From Rhizomys pruinosus (Eukaryota > Chordata > Mammalia > Rodentia > Spalacidae), in the NCBI GenBank assembly GCA_009823505.1, contig VZQC01013302.1, positions 5,661,450-5,725,449 on the forward strand: a DNA stretch of 64,000 nucleotides, in the 5' to 3' direction. How positions within the stretch are numbered: position 1 is the first letter of the stretch; each line of letters begins with the position of its first letter. Below are positions 11,550 through 23,141 of the stretch, piece after piece. The notes beneath the pieces were generated by a model. The model was given only the letters and a program-made list of their open reading frames with translations. It searched no databases and had not been told where the DNA came from. The position numbers and the translations under genes were made by a program.

Positions 11550-12488
11550 CTCCTAACCTGTAGAGGATGTAAGCTTGTGGCATCAGCCATGGGTTATTCC
11601 TCCAAGGAGAGAGAGCCAATAGCCAATTAGATTTGGGATATACAGGCATATGGCTGCCTCTGCTGTACAGTATTTCCAGGCCGGTGAGGTGTAGCTGGTG
11701 TTGACAGTGGAGTCTTTCTTGACTCAAGGAGACCCGTATTTGCTTTATTGGTTTAGTGGCCTTTGGTAACACTCTCTGGTGTTCCAGAGGCCATCTGTAC
11801 ACTTGCATGTGTGGTCTCAATACATCTTTCCCATGTTAATGTCAGGTCTTCAGCAGCAGGAGATGTCATAAGCCACAGTAAGACCCTGTCATATTTAACA
11901 GGAAAAAATGTAATTCATGGATCAACATATCATCTAAACATATGTGTCTATACCAAAGTAACCTACCATAACTATTAATGCTGTTTAAATACCTATATAT
12001 CTAATTGCTTGTGCTTCATTAGTAGGATCGAAAGGTTATTCCTGGACAAACTGTCAGCCCATGAAAGNNNNNNNNNNNNNNNNNNNNNNNNNNNNNNNNN
12101 NNNNNNNNNNNNNNNNNNNNNNNNNNNNNNNNNNNNNNNNNNNNNNNNNNNNNNNNNNNNNNNNNNNNNNNNNNNNNNNNNNNNNNNNNNNNNNNNNNNN
12201 NNNNNNNNNNNNNNNNNNNNNNNNNNNNNNNNNNNNNNNNNNNNNNNNGGCACAACAGCCTGCAAATTGGTTTTACATGAAGGATGCTTGTACTCATGGA
12301 TTATCACTTATAGCTAAAAAATGAAAAAAAAAACTGAGAGAAATATGCAGGTCAGTTATGGCAGAATGCATGATCTCGGTTGGGGTGGGGGTGGGGGGGA
12401 AGGGAAAGGGAAATATGCCTGAACTGAATTGGAAAATGATGTATGAAATGCACAAAGCATCAATAAAAATATGTTAAATAAAAAAAAA
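11550..12488 (+). mobile_element. Chimeric ERV/L1-tail retrocopy with 5' inversion (copy 1)
   Basis: The right part (about 11857-12488, plus strand) is ERV internal sequence, then an assembly gap, then an L1 3' end with a G-rich tract and 'caaagcatcaataaaaa'. The left part (11550-11856) is the preceding ERV segment in inverted orientation, the hallmark of L1 twin priming. Target duplication: gaaaacataaagatc (11535-11549) and gaaaacgtaaagatc (12489-12503). It inserted into the inner provirus, so it is younger than that provirus. Confidence 0.88.
12068..12248. other. Assembly gap (181 N)
   Basis: Ns. By comparison with 25340-25600 the hidden sequence should be ERV-derived DNA of the retrocopy. 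Long frames that cross it are artefacts. Confidence 1.
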
Positions 12489-15400
12489 GAAAACGTAAAG
12501 ATCATTACTGTAGAATTTCTGAATCAGAAACAAATAACTGACCCAATTTAATCTTAAATTAAAAATAGGAAAATTTACCTCACAGTTAGACGACCTCAGT
12601 ACTGTATAAACTGTGAAGTTTAAAGTGTTATGTTGACTGATAATAAACTTAAGAGGCATATTTTACTCTGATTTAAGTTTTCATCTCGAATTTTGAGTTT
12701 TCATCAAGGTGCTGAAGTTTGAGGTTTGAAACTAGTTAAACCTATTTGCAAGTTGATTCACAAGTAAACTGTCATGTGAGCTAAAAATGTTAAACATTCC
12801 CTTTTTATTATTATTATTAATAGATTCACTGGTTTCTTTTCATGAGCAAAAAATACCTCTTCTTAAAAGTGCCACAGGGCGAGGCTCATCCATTGCACTT
12901 GGGATGTGCTGACCCCTGCGATTTCCCCAAATGCAGGAAACTCGACTGCATAATTTGTGGTAGTGGGGGACTGCGTTCACGCTCTCCCCTGGAAAAAAAA
13001 AAGTGCACTTTGCAGATGTTTCACTCCTTTTCCATTGAGTTTGAGTTAGGAGCTGTTACCTTGTAACAGTTCAGTACTAACATCTAGTTGGTTCATCGGG
13101 AGAACAGAGGCTGACCTTGGGTCTCTCCATGTGGATGCTGGTCACACTTACTTATGGAGAAGTTATTTTTTGTGGCATTGAGGTGGCAACCTCAGAGGCT
13201 TGTAAAGACTGAATTGAATTTTAAGCTAATGTGAAATCTTGGCAGAGAATGTTTGAATAAATAAATGGCTTAAAAGTATTTAAAATATTCTTCCATATTT
13301 CAAAATGTAAAATATAACATGACATATTTTATGTGTTTGACATTGTGTCTGAGAAGGAAGGGCAGACTTTAGGCCTCTCGCAATTTGCTGTTGGAGGCCT
13401 GGCAGGGCTATTTGAATTCTCATATACATAGTTTTTGGCCCAGAAGGAAAGTTTTAAAAAGTTGCTGTGTGAAACTATTTGTCATTGACCATTTGCATCC
13501 CTGCCATAAAGCAAGTGGCACAATTGTCTGGGTGGATGTAGAGGGTGTTTAGTCCTGAGATATTTGAAACTAAGAGCTCAATTTTTATTGAACATTTCTG
13601 TGATTTTTCAAACTATCCCCCGTTTATATTAGTGTATTTGAGATAACTGTCCCATCTCCTTACACTGGAAATAAATGTTAATTACTTAGTAAATCTGCAC
13701 AATTAAGGGTTAATCTGCTTATGAATGTTATGTCTCATGGTTTTCAAAATGATATAAAAAAGTAAAAAAATGTTAAAAAGGTATTTTTAGTAAGGATTTA
13801 TGTAAAGATTATAAAAAGTCTATGCAAGTGATAAAAGTCTGAGGAGGTTTGTTGTGACAGGTAAAAAGGACACAATATAAATAAGATTAATTTTCTAAGG
13901 TGCAGTCAACTAGTTTAAGACTCAAAATATAAATATAGTCAAGGTTTGTTTGAGAGTATCCAGTTTTTGTCCAAGCTTTATATGCATATCACATGGCACT
14001 TCAAGGTATAATAAAATGATAAGATACCTGTATTAAGTTAAATTGCTATAAAAACTCAAGCTAGTTTACTAGTGGCCTGAATAGGATTGTGAATATACAG
14101 AGTTGTTAATTTTCAGGACTCTCAGGGCTTGAACCTGATTTCCTGTTACAGGTTTGGATTAAATGGGCACAGACAAATAGTGGGTTACATATGGCTACTG
14201 AAAAAATGTACTTTATGTTTCTTGTAATAGTTGCTTTTGATATTTCTTTTGACCTAACCAGATAAATTGGCTCAAAAAGCTAGATTCTATCTTTCTGAAC
14301 CAACTGCATGCAGTCCAAAAGAAGACAGCTTGGATGGACTTGGTAATCCTTGTCAGTTTATTTCCTGTCTTCTGGTATGTGATATAACTCCTGTCTTTCT
14401 TGGAAAACTATAAATCACGATAAAGAGTGTGAAAAAGAATGTTCCCATTTGTAGAAACTGTAGTGAACAAATTATATTTAAAATAAGCCTGATATTGTTT
14501 AATTTGATCTTGCGGGTTAGGCTTGCTTAATGTATGGTGCTAAGTCTCTCTTTCAGTCAGTATTACACAAGGTTGCTTGAACTTTTGTCCAAGCCTTATC
14601 TAGAATATTATACAATAATTAAAAGTATTACATTGGTGTAACAGCCATTCTGGATGGATAACAACCATACTTAAATGCCCATACCAATTTGGCTGAGGGA
14701 CCTAAGGAAAAACATTGTTCCTTGTCCTCTGAGGTCAACTAGTCCTGGGGGATTATGTCTGGGGGCATCTACTGAAATGTCTTGCAATTGTGAGTCACCA
14801 GTCCTCCCGGGCAGGGAGATCTTGGAGATCCACTAATGGGACTCTAGCCAGTATCCAGTCTGTAAAGAGGAAAGTCTCTTCATGATTCAAAAAGGGAAGC
14901 CTGGTCTAGAAAGACCTGACTTTGTCCTTGTGTGGGTAGAACTGGTAAATGAAAAGCTGAGAGGAGCCAAAGGCCTCTCTCCACAAAGGTCTGAAGGGCC
15001 TCCGATGACCAGATCCACAACTGACCTTGAGAAAACAAAAGTTGGTAAATCTGGGCTAACTGTATGGACTTAAACACCCAAGAGGAAAGTATAACCAAAA
15101 GATAAGTAATCATTATATTTCCTTTAAAGTATGAAAGATTATGCCTCCACACACTAGATTTTAAGTCATTTAAAGGCATATGAGATCTCTTGTTATCAAA
15201 TAATAAAGTTTCCTCTTTCTGCTTAAGCAGTTACTAAAGGAAAACTCACACTGTGACTATTGAAAATTCCTGGAAAGCAGATGCTGAGTCCAGACTACAT
15301 TGACAAATGAACAAAAGGAGAAACCCAATAATGGATGCTGTTGAAACCCACATTGATAGATCCCAATAGACTTTTAAGTTGGACACCCTGTTCCTCTCTT

Positions 15401-16188
15401 GGTCCCCTAACTAGAAAATGTACCTAGCTACTCTCACCTTCACAGACACTGCTCAAAGATTTTGTTCTCTCTGTAACTATACTTTTTGGGTTGTTTTAGA
15501 TAGATCCACTGAGGAGGTACCCCAGTCACCAACTCCTAGGCCCCTTTTAAGCATGGAAGAAGTCAGAGAGGTCAGGGCCCCAATTTCCTCTTGCCAATTG
15601 GGGTTTCTTCTTCAGAGAATAATGTGGTAAAAGTAGGAGCTAAAAATTGGCTAGGCAGTTTAGGGTCAAGACCGCACAAAAGAGCCAATTTCTTTCTCAC
15701 CTGAGGGCTGAGGACTTCTTGCCAGTGGACTTATCCTTCTGGTTGTTCTGACTCATAGCTCATGCATCCTTAACTCACTTGGCAGATTTATTGACCAGTA
15801 GGTAAATTCCATTAAAATCATGGTGTTAGGGACCCAATACAACCTCCCTAGCAGAGATCATTCCATCTTGGAAACACCAACTATGGTTAACTTTGTGAAG
15901 GATTTGAAGGCCCCTGCTTGTAACAGATTGTTAAGTACACCTTGCTAGGCCCCCTGCTTATCACTTTATTGATACTCACCCTAGGTCCTTGCATCCTAAA
16001 CTGACTGCTGGTCTTCATGAAAGAACAATTAGGAGCCATACAACTGATGGTTCTCAGGCCGGACCACATCAGACTTGACCAAAAAGGTATAAATGATAAT
16101 TATCCAGACAGGAAAACATATGATGATGTCATCCAAATGGACTAAATATCTTAAAATAAAGAGACCAAGATTGGTCTGTAGGGTACCC

Positions 16189-16203
16189 ACAGGAATGGGG
16201 GAA
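16189..16203 (+). promoter_or_regulatory. Polypurine tract of inner ERV
   Basis: 'aggaatgggggaa' immediately before the TGTAAAG that opens the 3' LTR. Position and composition fit a class I plus-strand primer. Confidence 0.75.
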
Positions 16204-16697
16204 TGTAAAGAGGGACCAATTATGAGGGAACAAGAAAGACTCCATTTTCCTATTTTATGGTAATACACTCCCACATTCAGATTCCAGGACAAACCACAGA
16301 ATATATCAATAGCTAGCAGGGAAGGACCAGTGTTTGTTTGTTGAAAATAACTAACAGGGAAAGACCAAAGGATAAACATGTTTGCTCTTCCACCAGGATG
16401 TACTCAGTAAGTAAAATCTCCCCTCATGGTGCCACTAAAGCTGACCTATCAGTTAAAAAATCATGTTTCCTCAGTCACTATGAATCAATAACAAAATGCC
16501 AAAACTGAAAAATTCCCCATTTGCGGTTTTCCCCCTTTAAAAACCCAACTGCCCTAGACCAAGGGCTGTTCTCTCCTCTCCACCGTGTCAGACAGGATAG
16601 CAGCCCAAGCTTGAGCCCAAATAAAGACTCTTTGTACTTACATCAGAGCCGTGTGTCCTGGTGGTATTTCAGGGGTCCCAGTGATCTGGGAATAACA
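16204..16697 (+). repeat. 3' LTR of inner ERV
   Basis: 494 bp from TGTAAAGAGGG to AATAACA. Carries an AATAAA signal near 16620 like its 5' partner. Confidence 0.88.
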
Positions 16698-16701
16698 ATT
16701 A

Positions 16702-17195
16702 GAGTCCAAAACGACATTTCCAGACAAAGTAGACTGTTTTGCTTCTCGCCCACTTATGGCCCTTTCCTAAAGTCTAGAGAAAAATCTGTGGTAGAGGGGG
16801 CATGGTAGAATGTAAGGGCTGTGGAGAGTGTGGTGAATTGTGAAACGACAGCAATGTAGACTGGACTCTTGTTTAATCAACATGCTTGTACATGCAAGCC
16901 CCTCCAGCTAGACAATGGGGACCTTGGGCTGTATAAGTATGGACATATCTGCTTGCAAATTGGTCTTACATGAAGGTTGCTTGTATTCATTCCTTAATAT
17001 TTATTACTATCTCATGGTTAGTTTTTTGAGCACAAAGTTATTTTAGTGTAAAAAATGAAATCTTAGGTCTGGTCTGCCTCCACGCAGCACTCAAGATAGG
17101 TTTAAGCAAACATGTATTTAAGAACAGGTTCCTTTATAGATGCCAACCTCTCCCATGGGCTTGTCTACCTCTCAAAAAAAGGGGGGGGGTGGAGA
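16702..17195 (+). mobile_element. Internal region of outer ERV, right part, with polypurine tract
   Basis: Resumes the ERV sequence interrupted at 8507 ('agtccaaaacgac', 'agtagactgttttgcttctc'). The part to about 16998 is shared with the chimeric retrocopies. Beyond that point this copy continues as ERV while the retrocopies switch to L1 tail. It ends with the purine tract A7-G9-TGGAGA at 17174-17195 directly before the 3' LTR. Confidence 0.8.
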
Positions 17196-17856
17196 TGTAG
17201 GAAGATACACTTTGAACTGGGTGCTACTTCTCGGCTAGCATCCCTCAGGGCACCCCGCCCCAATGAGGAGGAAACAACGTGGCCTAGGTGGGTGATGCTG
17301 GGTGGGGCAACTGTGTGCAGTGGTGCAGAGTTGGGAGGTCTATGATTGTCTCTGGGAACTGACATCATTTGGTTTATAAATACAGGCTGCAGCAAGGAGT
17401 AAATTTGAATTTCCAAGTAACATCATCATGGAATTCCTGGTTGTCATTTTTTTTTAATTATTGTGCACATACAGACCAAGTTAGGCCTGCATTTCATTTG
17501 CGTGGCCAATGGGTTGGAAAGAGGTACCCTTGCAGACCACCAATCTGGGTAGCTGGTGCTGTGAGTAGACATAGGCTGAAGATAGGTCAACAGCCATCAG
17601 CCTGAAATTCCTGTCCATGGTTCAGCAGTCTCTGGGCAGGTGGGCAGTCATGGCCAAGAGTGGAACACATGTCTCGTGGGTCCAGGCTAAGGGCCTGAGT
17701 TGGAAGTACCTCTCAGGTTGGGTTATGGAAGTAACCAACTGAATTCTGTGCTGAGGGGTTAATTCCCCACAGAATCTGCAAAGCAGGGACTGTTTTCCCC
17801 TCCCCCTTAGCAGGGCCATGTGATCCCTGTTAAGCACCAAAAGAAAGCTTTCTACA
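17196..17856 (+). repeat. 3' LTR of outer ERV
   Basis: 661 bp, TGTAGGAAG to CTTTCTACA, followed at once by the ATGAGT target duplication. Confidence 0.9.
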
Positions 17857-18368
17857 ATGAGTATATTCAAATTAAATCTAATTTGAAATTTCATCTTACT
17901 AATGTAAGAACGGCTAAGATAAAAAATAAATTACAACAAATGCTGGCATGCATGTAGAGAAAGGAGACCAATTACATTATGCTCGTAGGTGTGTAAATTG
18001 GTGTAACCACTATGGAAATTAGTGTGATGGTTCTTTAACCAAAAATTGTCATTCTAATACATTCAACAACACATACCACACTTGGTCACTTATATCCAAA
18101 GGACTCTGTATCCTACTACAGAGATTCTTGCTCATCCATGTTCATTAATGCTCTACTAACAATAGCCAACAAATGATAAAAGTCTAAAAGTCCTTCAAAT
18201 GATGAATGCATGACAAAATGTGGACTATTTATATAATGGAATATTATTCAGCAATTAAGAATACTGAACTTTGGAAATCCATAGGTAAATGGGTGGAAAT
18301 GGAAATCATCATACTGAGTGAGATATTCCAGAAACAGAAAAAATGTAATTTTTTTCAAATTCAGATGT
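17857..18368 (+). mobile_element. Old L1 ORF2 end and 3' UTR, right half
   Basis: Continuation of the L1 cut at 3817. Recognisable stretches are 'ggctaagataaaaaataaa', 'acaaaatgtggactattta' and 'atcatactgagtgagatat', the usual end of rodent ORF2 coding and early 3' UTR. Confidence 0.82.
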
Positions 18369-18382
18369 TCAATTAAAATCTT

Positions 18383-18624
18383 TTTTTTAATTTTATTTAT
18401 TTATTTATGTGTACAAATGTACTGTCTGCATGTAGGTCTGTGCACCCATGTTGTGCAATGCTGTAGAGGTCAGAAGAGGGCGTCAGATTCCCCTGGAACT
18501 GGAGTTCTCCTGGAATTGGAGTTACAGATGGTTCACAGCCACCATGTGGGTGCTGAGGATCGAACCCGGGTCCTCTGCAAGAGTGGTCGGCACTCTTAAC
18601 CACTAGGCCATCTCTTTAGCCCCT
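18383..18624 (-). repeat. B2 SINE
   Basis: Minus-strand B2 with box A/B head at the right end and an A-rich tail (poly(T) here) at the left. Flanked by the target duplication tcaattaaaatctt (18369-18382 and 18625-18638). Confidence 0.95.
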
Positions 18625-18663
18625 CAATTAAAATCTTTAGCTTTGTGTTGGTGAGACCCTATT

Positions 18664-18836
18664 GCAGAAAATGTAGTTTCAAATAATCAGTTCTTGGATT
18701 CACTGATTTTTTTTGTATTGCTTTCATTGTTTCTATTTCACTGATTTCTTCTCTGATTTTTTTGTTATTTCTTCCTGTCTACCGGTTTAGGATTAATTTG
18801 TTGTTGTCTCTCAAGTGATTTTGTTGCAGTGTTCAG
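18664..18836 (-). mobile_element. Inverted 5' segment of L1
   Basis: Reads as minus-strand L1 ORF2 ('cagttcttggattcactga', 'tctctcaagtg'), adjoining a plus-strand L1 at a sharp switch near 18837. Confidence 0.75.
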
Positions 18837-20868
18837 CTGGTTCTTTGAATGGATAAACAAGATAGATAGACGTCTAGTCCAACACCAAATCAACCAAATT
18901 AGAGAAGGAAAGGGAAACATCACAACAGATAGTGAAAAGAATCAGGGAATCTATCTTATGGGAATACTTCAAAATCATATACTCTACAAAATTTGAAATC
19001 CTAAGAGAATTGGATTAATACTTGACATCATGGAATTTACCACAACTTAACCAGAAAGAGATTGGCAACTTAAGTAGACCCATAATAAAGGAAGAAATTG
19101 AAATAGCAATAAAAAAACTCCCAACTAAAAAATGCCCAGATGCATTCATGGCAGAATTCTGTACAACATTTATAGACCTACAGCCATGACTACACAAATT
19201 ATTCAAGAGGATAGAAACAGAAGGAAATTCCCCAAATTCCTTTTATGTAGCCAACATCACTCTAATATCAAAAGTAGGCAAAAATGCAGACAAAAAAAAA
19301 AAGAAAACTATAGATCCATTTCATTAATGAGCATAGATGCAAAAGTTCTCAACAAAATACTTGCAAACCACATATGGACACGGACCGTCCACCATGACCA
19401 AGCTGGATTCATACCAGAGATGCAAGGATGGTTCAAAATACATAAATCAATAAACATCATAAAGCAAATAAACAGAAAAACAAAAACCACAAGGTCATCT
19501 GAATAGATATGGAAAAGGCCTTCTTACAAAATTCAGCATGCCTTCATGTTTAAAGTACTGGAGGGAGTTGGACTGGAGGTAACATTCCTCAACACGTTTA
19601 AAGCTGTATACAACAAACCCACAGTCAGCATTATTCTAAATGGGGGAAACTAGAAATACTCCCATTAAATTCAGGAACCCAGCAAGGCTCTCCCCTATCC
19701 AAAGCCCTTTTAAATATAGTGCTTGAAATGCTTCTGAAATCAATAAGACAAGAAAATGAAATTAGAGGAGTAATAATTGGAAAAGAGGAAGGCAAACTAT
19801 CCCTTTTTCCAGATGACATGATAGTTTATCTAAGGGATGCCAAAAATTCAACCAGAAAATTGCTAGAAGTCATCAGCAGGTTTAGTAAAGTGGATGGATG
19901 CAAAATCACCATAGAAAAATTGGTAGCCTTTCTTTATGCCAAAAACAAGCAATTGAAGAAGGAATATAAGGAGACTTTCCCACTCATAATAGCTTCCAAA
20001 AAATAATTATCTAGGAAAAAACCTGATCAAACACACTAAAGTCTCTACAGTGAAAATTATAAATCCCTCAAGAAGGTGACTGAAGAAGATATTAGAAAAT
20101 GGAAGAACCTTACATGTTCCAGGATTGGTAGAATCATATACTAAAAATGAATATCCTGCCCAATGTAATATGTAGATTCAATGCAATCCCAATTAAAATC
20201 CCCACAAGATTCTTCACAGACCTAGAAAAAATATCCTACAATACAGATAGAGAAACAAAAGACCCTGGATAGCCAAAGCAACCCTGAGAAAAAGGTGCAA
20301 TACGGGGGGGATTACCATACCAGACTTCAAACTATATTACAGGGCTACAGTAATAAAAACAGCATAATATTGCCACAAAACAGACCCATAGTTCAATGGA
20401 ACAAAACTGAGGATCTGAATCTGAGCATATCCAATATCAGCCACATCATATTCCACAAAGGGGTCAAGAAGAATCAATGGAGGAAAGACAGCATCTTAAG
20501 CAAATGGTGCTGGCATAACTGGATCACCACTTGTAGAAGAATAAAACTAAACCCTTATCTCTCACCATGTACAAACATCAATTCCAGATGGATCAAAGAC
20601 CTCAGTGTGAAACAAGAAACTCTGAAAATGGTAGAAGAAAACCCTGGTAGTAACCTACAAGAGATGTGAGTAGGAAAAGACATTCTAAATTAGATATCAG
20701 CTTTGCAAAAATAAGGTCAACAATTGACAAATGCAAATTGATTAAACTCAAGAGCTTCTGTGCAGCTAAAGAAACAATCAAATAAGTTAAGAGACAATCC
20801 ACAGAGAGGGAGGAATCCTTCACCAATGATACATCTGGTAGAACATTAACAACCAGAGTGCCTAAACT
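18837..20868 (+). mobile_element. L1 ORF2 reverse-transcriptase region, broken
   Basis: Plus-strand ORF2 running from before the reverse transcriptase through the C-terminal part. The catalytic motif region at about 19808-19832 reads FPDDMIVYLRD, so the usual alanine is proline. Frames 19132-19506, 19719-20006 and 20295-20669 are pieces of one decayed ORF2. It is cut at the 3' side without a poly(A) tail. Confidence 0.85.
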
Positions 20869-21079
20869 ACTTGTGGTTTGAATGAGAATGTCCCCCATAG
20901 GCTTCAAGTATTCAGACATTTTGTTCCCAGTTGGTGGCACTGTTTTGGGAAGTTTTAGCATGTGTGGCCATGCATACTGGATGCTTTTATGGTTGATTAT
21001 CATATCAAAGTACTGAAAGATTCTTGTTTTGTTCATTGAAAACAGTGAGAATAATAGAGAAATCTACTATTCTTTTCTG
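20869..21079. repeat. Unclassified interspersed repeat-like segment
   Basis: 'ggtttgaatgagaatgtccc' and 'ttcccagttggtggcactg' resemble a dispersed rodent repeat I have seen but cannot name with certainty. Confidence 0.4.
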
Positions 21080-21130
21080 TTCTCTCTGTGTGTGTGTATG
21101 TGTGTGTGTGTGTGTACCTGTGTGTGTGCA

Positions 21131-21171
<41 letters not shown>
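21080..21171. repeat. (TG)n microsatellite
   Basis: Long GT/TG tract with a few interruptions. Confidence 0.97.
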
Positions 21172-21180
21172 TAAATTAGG

Positions 21181-21515
21181 CTAGAAATTAGCAGGCAAGA
21201 TTCTCAAATAAAAGGTGTATCCTAGATTCTATTTCTCTAATTCATGCTGTTTCAATTAGAGAATGGCTTATGCCTAACTTGGGAGCACAGTTCCAAGTGA
21301 TATCTGATGGATATCTGAAGTTATGGTACATCCTAGATCTAAACATGAATAATAATTTTCAGGATGTTTCTTTATTATTTTGAAGTTCAAATATCAGGTG
21401 ATATTTAATCTACAGACCACAGTTTGGGGAGACAAAACTGGATGAGTTGATAGGCCATAATACAGTAATGATTTAGAAACTATTTGGCACATTTTAAAAT
21501 TAGAATGAGGCCATA
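21181..21515. other. No feature recognised
   Basis: It may hold an eroded upstream part of the ERV LTR that becomes recognisable at 21516, but I see no clear match to the 3' LTR. Confidence 0.35.
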
Positions 21516-21650
21516 CTCCTCCTGAGTTGAGTGTGGGCCCAGTGTTGTAATTAAATTAAACCCTCCTTTAAAACTCCACATGGTTAAGTGAGTGGTCTCT
21601 CCACTGCAACTTCACAAAAATTTGAGGGGGATCCCTGGACCCTAACATCT

Positions 21651-21668
21651 TGGAGGCTCGTCCAGCAA
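21651..21668 (+). promoter_or_regulatory. Primer binding site, tRNA-Pro-like
   Basis: TGGAGGCTCGTCCAGCAA, three nt after the 5' LTR end (CCTAACA). The 3' half is eroded. Confidence 0.6.
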
Positions 21669-22293
21669 CTACCTAAGGGAAAACTCATGCCATGACTATT
21701 GAAATTTCCTGGAAAGCAGATCCTGAGTCCAGACACCATGGCCAAATGAACAAAAGAAGAAGCCCAATAATGGATGCTTCAGTACCCCTAGTTGAGAAAT
21801 TCTAATGGGCTTTTAAGTTGGACATTTAATTCACCCTGTTCCTCTCCTGATTCCCCGCCTAGAAAACCTAGCTACTCTTGCCTTCACAAGCACTCATCAA
21901 GGATTTTGTTCTCTCGGTAACTATACTTTTGGGGGTCTTTTAGATAGATCCACTGAGCAGGGGTACCTCAGTCACCACGCCCTATACCCCTTTTCAACAT
22001 AGAAGATGTCAGAGCAGTGGGGGCCCCAATTCCCTATTGGCAATTGGGGTGACCTCCGTAGAGCGTAACGTGATAAAAGTAGGAGCTGAAAATTGGCTAG
22101 GCAGTTTTGGGTCAAGAGCCCCCCAAAAGCCATTTTCTTTATCAGATGAGAGCTGACGACTTCCTGGATCTCCCAGTAAACTTATCATTCTGATTTCTCT
22201 GACTTCTGGCCTATGCATCCTTAACTCACTTGTCAGATCTATTAACCACTGGGTAAATTCTATCAAACTCATGGTGCTAAAGACCCAGTACAA

Positions 22294-22524
22294 GGGCTGG
22301 AGAGATGGCCTAGTGGTTAAGAGCACCGACTGCTCTTGCAGAGGACCCAGGTTGGATCCCCAGCCCCCACATGGCAGTTGAAAACCGTATTTAACTCCAG
22401 TTCCAGGGAAATCTGATGCCCTCTTCTGACCTCCGTGGCATTGCATGACATGGGTGCACAAACCTGCATGCAGACAGTACATTCATACACATACGAAAAT
22501 AACTAAAATAAAAAACTTTAAAAA
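22294..22524 (+). repeat. B2 SINE inside the short ERV
   Basis: Begins 'gggctggagagatggccta' and ends in an A-rich tail. Target duplication 'aaagacccagtaca' before and 'aaagacccaatac' after. It lacks the extra internal 17-bp block seen in the younger B2 copies here. Confidence 0.93.
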
Positions 22525-22640
22525 AAGACCCAATACACTCCCTACCTAGTGGAGATCATTCCATGTTGGAAACACCAACTGTGGTTGAATCTTATGAACT
22601 TCCTTCAAGGATTTGAAGATCTCACAATAAGAGGGGGAAA

Positions 22641-22966
22641 TGAAATAGAGGATTATTGAGATAGAAGATTATAAAAACTCAGGGATAGTGTTTTCAGATA
22701 CCATTAAGCCATTTTTACTTAGTCATTTTAGGAATGATTCGTTTTGCTTGCTTTGTGCATTTCCCCTTGATTGGTAACTTTAATTGTGATGTTAAACTCT
22801 GATTGGCTGGTGTACTTGATTGGTAACTTTAATTGTGATGCTAAACTCTGATTGGCTATTGTACTTATAAATTACCTTGTAACCTGCACCTTGGGGTAGC
22901 ACTCCTCTTGAGTTGAGTGTTGGCCTGGTGTGGTAATTAAATTAAACCCTCCTTTAAAACTCCCCC
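22641..22966 (+). repeat. 3' LTR of short ERV with 49-bp tandem U3 repeat
   Basis: Opens TGAAATAGAGG. Two adjacent 49-bp units (22766-22814, 22815-22863) each carry two GATTGG (inverted CCAAT) boxes, arranged like a retroviral enhancer duplication. The right end runs into a C-run and a B1. Confidence 0.75.
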
Positions 22967-22980
22967 CCCCCAAAAAAAAA

Positions 22981-23141
22981 ATCCGGGCATGGTGGCACAC
23001 GCCTTTAATCCTAGCACTTGGGAGGCAGAGGCAGGTGGATCTTTGTGAGTTCAAGGCCAGCCTGGTCTACAGAGAGAATTCCAGGACAGCTGAGGCTACA
23101 GGGAGACCCTGTCTCGAAAACACTAAAAAAAAAAAAAAAAT
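22981..23141 (+). repeat. B1 SINE
   Basis: 'ccgggcatggtggcacacg' through 'ggagaccctgtctcgaaaac' and an A tail. Confidence 0.96.

Larger units (their letters stand above)
9029..16203 (+). other. Non-coding internal region of inner ERV
   Basis: About 7.2 kb with no frame matching retroviral genes on either strand; the longest gap-free frames are about 100 codons and unrecognised. The segment 15225-15910 is clearly related to the internal region of the short ERV at 21669-22620. Confidence 0.7.
8508..16697 (+). mobile_element. Inner class I-like endogenous retrovirus nested in the outer ERV
   Basis: Paired ~0.5-kb LTRs (8508-9007 and 16204-16697), a proline-tRNA-like primer site at 9011-9028 and a purine tract just before the 3' LTR define a full-length 8.19-kb unit. 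Flanking bases ATCA (8504-8507) and ATTA (16698-16701) are a 4-bp target duplication with one change. Excising the unit plus one copy restores a stretch that lines up base for base in length with the same ERV region at 38843-38861. The internal 7.2 kb has no recognisable gag, pol or env frame. It also hosts a B1 (10010-10185) and a chimeric retrocopy (11550-12488). It resembles non-coding VL30-type class I elements in layout; the exact family is not determined. Confidence 0.85.
3818..17856 (+). mobile_element. Outer class II-like (ERVK-type) endogenous retrovirus, non-coding, carrying a nested provirus
   Basis: Two LTRs (3818-4489 and 17196-17856) share the same ends and order. The left one is followed after 2 nt by a lysine-tRNA-like primer binding site, and the right one is preceded by a purine tract. 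A perfect 6-bp target duplication ATGAGT (3812-3817, 17857-17862) flanks the whole unit, as expected for class II ERVs. Removing the inner provirus and its 4-bp duplication leaves about 5.85 kb. No retroviral gene frame is recognisable between the LTRs, so the element is non-autonomous or fully decayed. Its internal part near 6363-8507 and 16702-17000 is the source-like sequence for the ERV portion of the chimeric retrocopies elsewhere in the window. Confidence 0.88.
21516..22966 (+). mobile_element. Short non-autonomous class I-like ERV
   Basis: A truncated 5' LTR (to 21647), a proline-like primer site (21651-21668), about 0.97 kb of non-coding internal sequence with a B2 insertion, a purine tract 'aagagggggaaa' (22629-22640) and a 3' LTR (22641-22966) form a minimal element. 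The LTR copies share 'attaaattaaaccctcctt'. The internal region is homologous to 15225-15910 of the inner provirus, so the two share a non-coding module although their LTRs differ. Confidence 0.78.

Noticed and set aside
12009..12324. Four overlapping frames of 87-104 codons
   Set aside because: They exist only because the 181-N gap removes stops.
8508..16697. Coding-competent class I provirus
   Set aside because: LTRs and priming sites are recognisable, but no gag, pol or env frame can be found in the interior on either strand.
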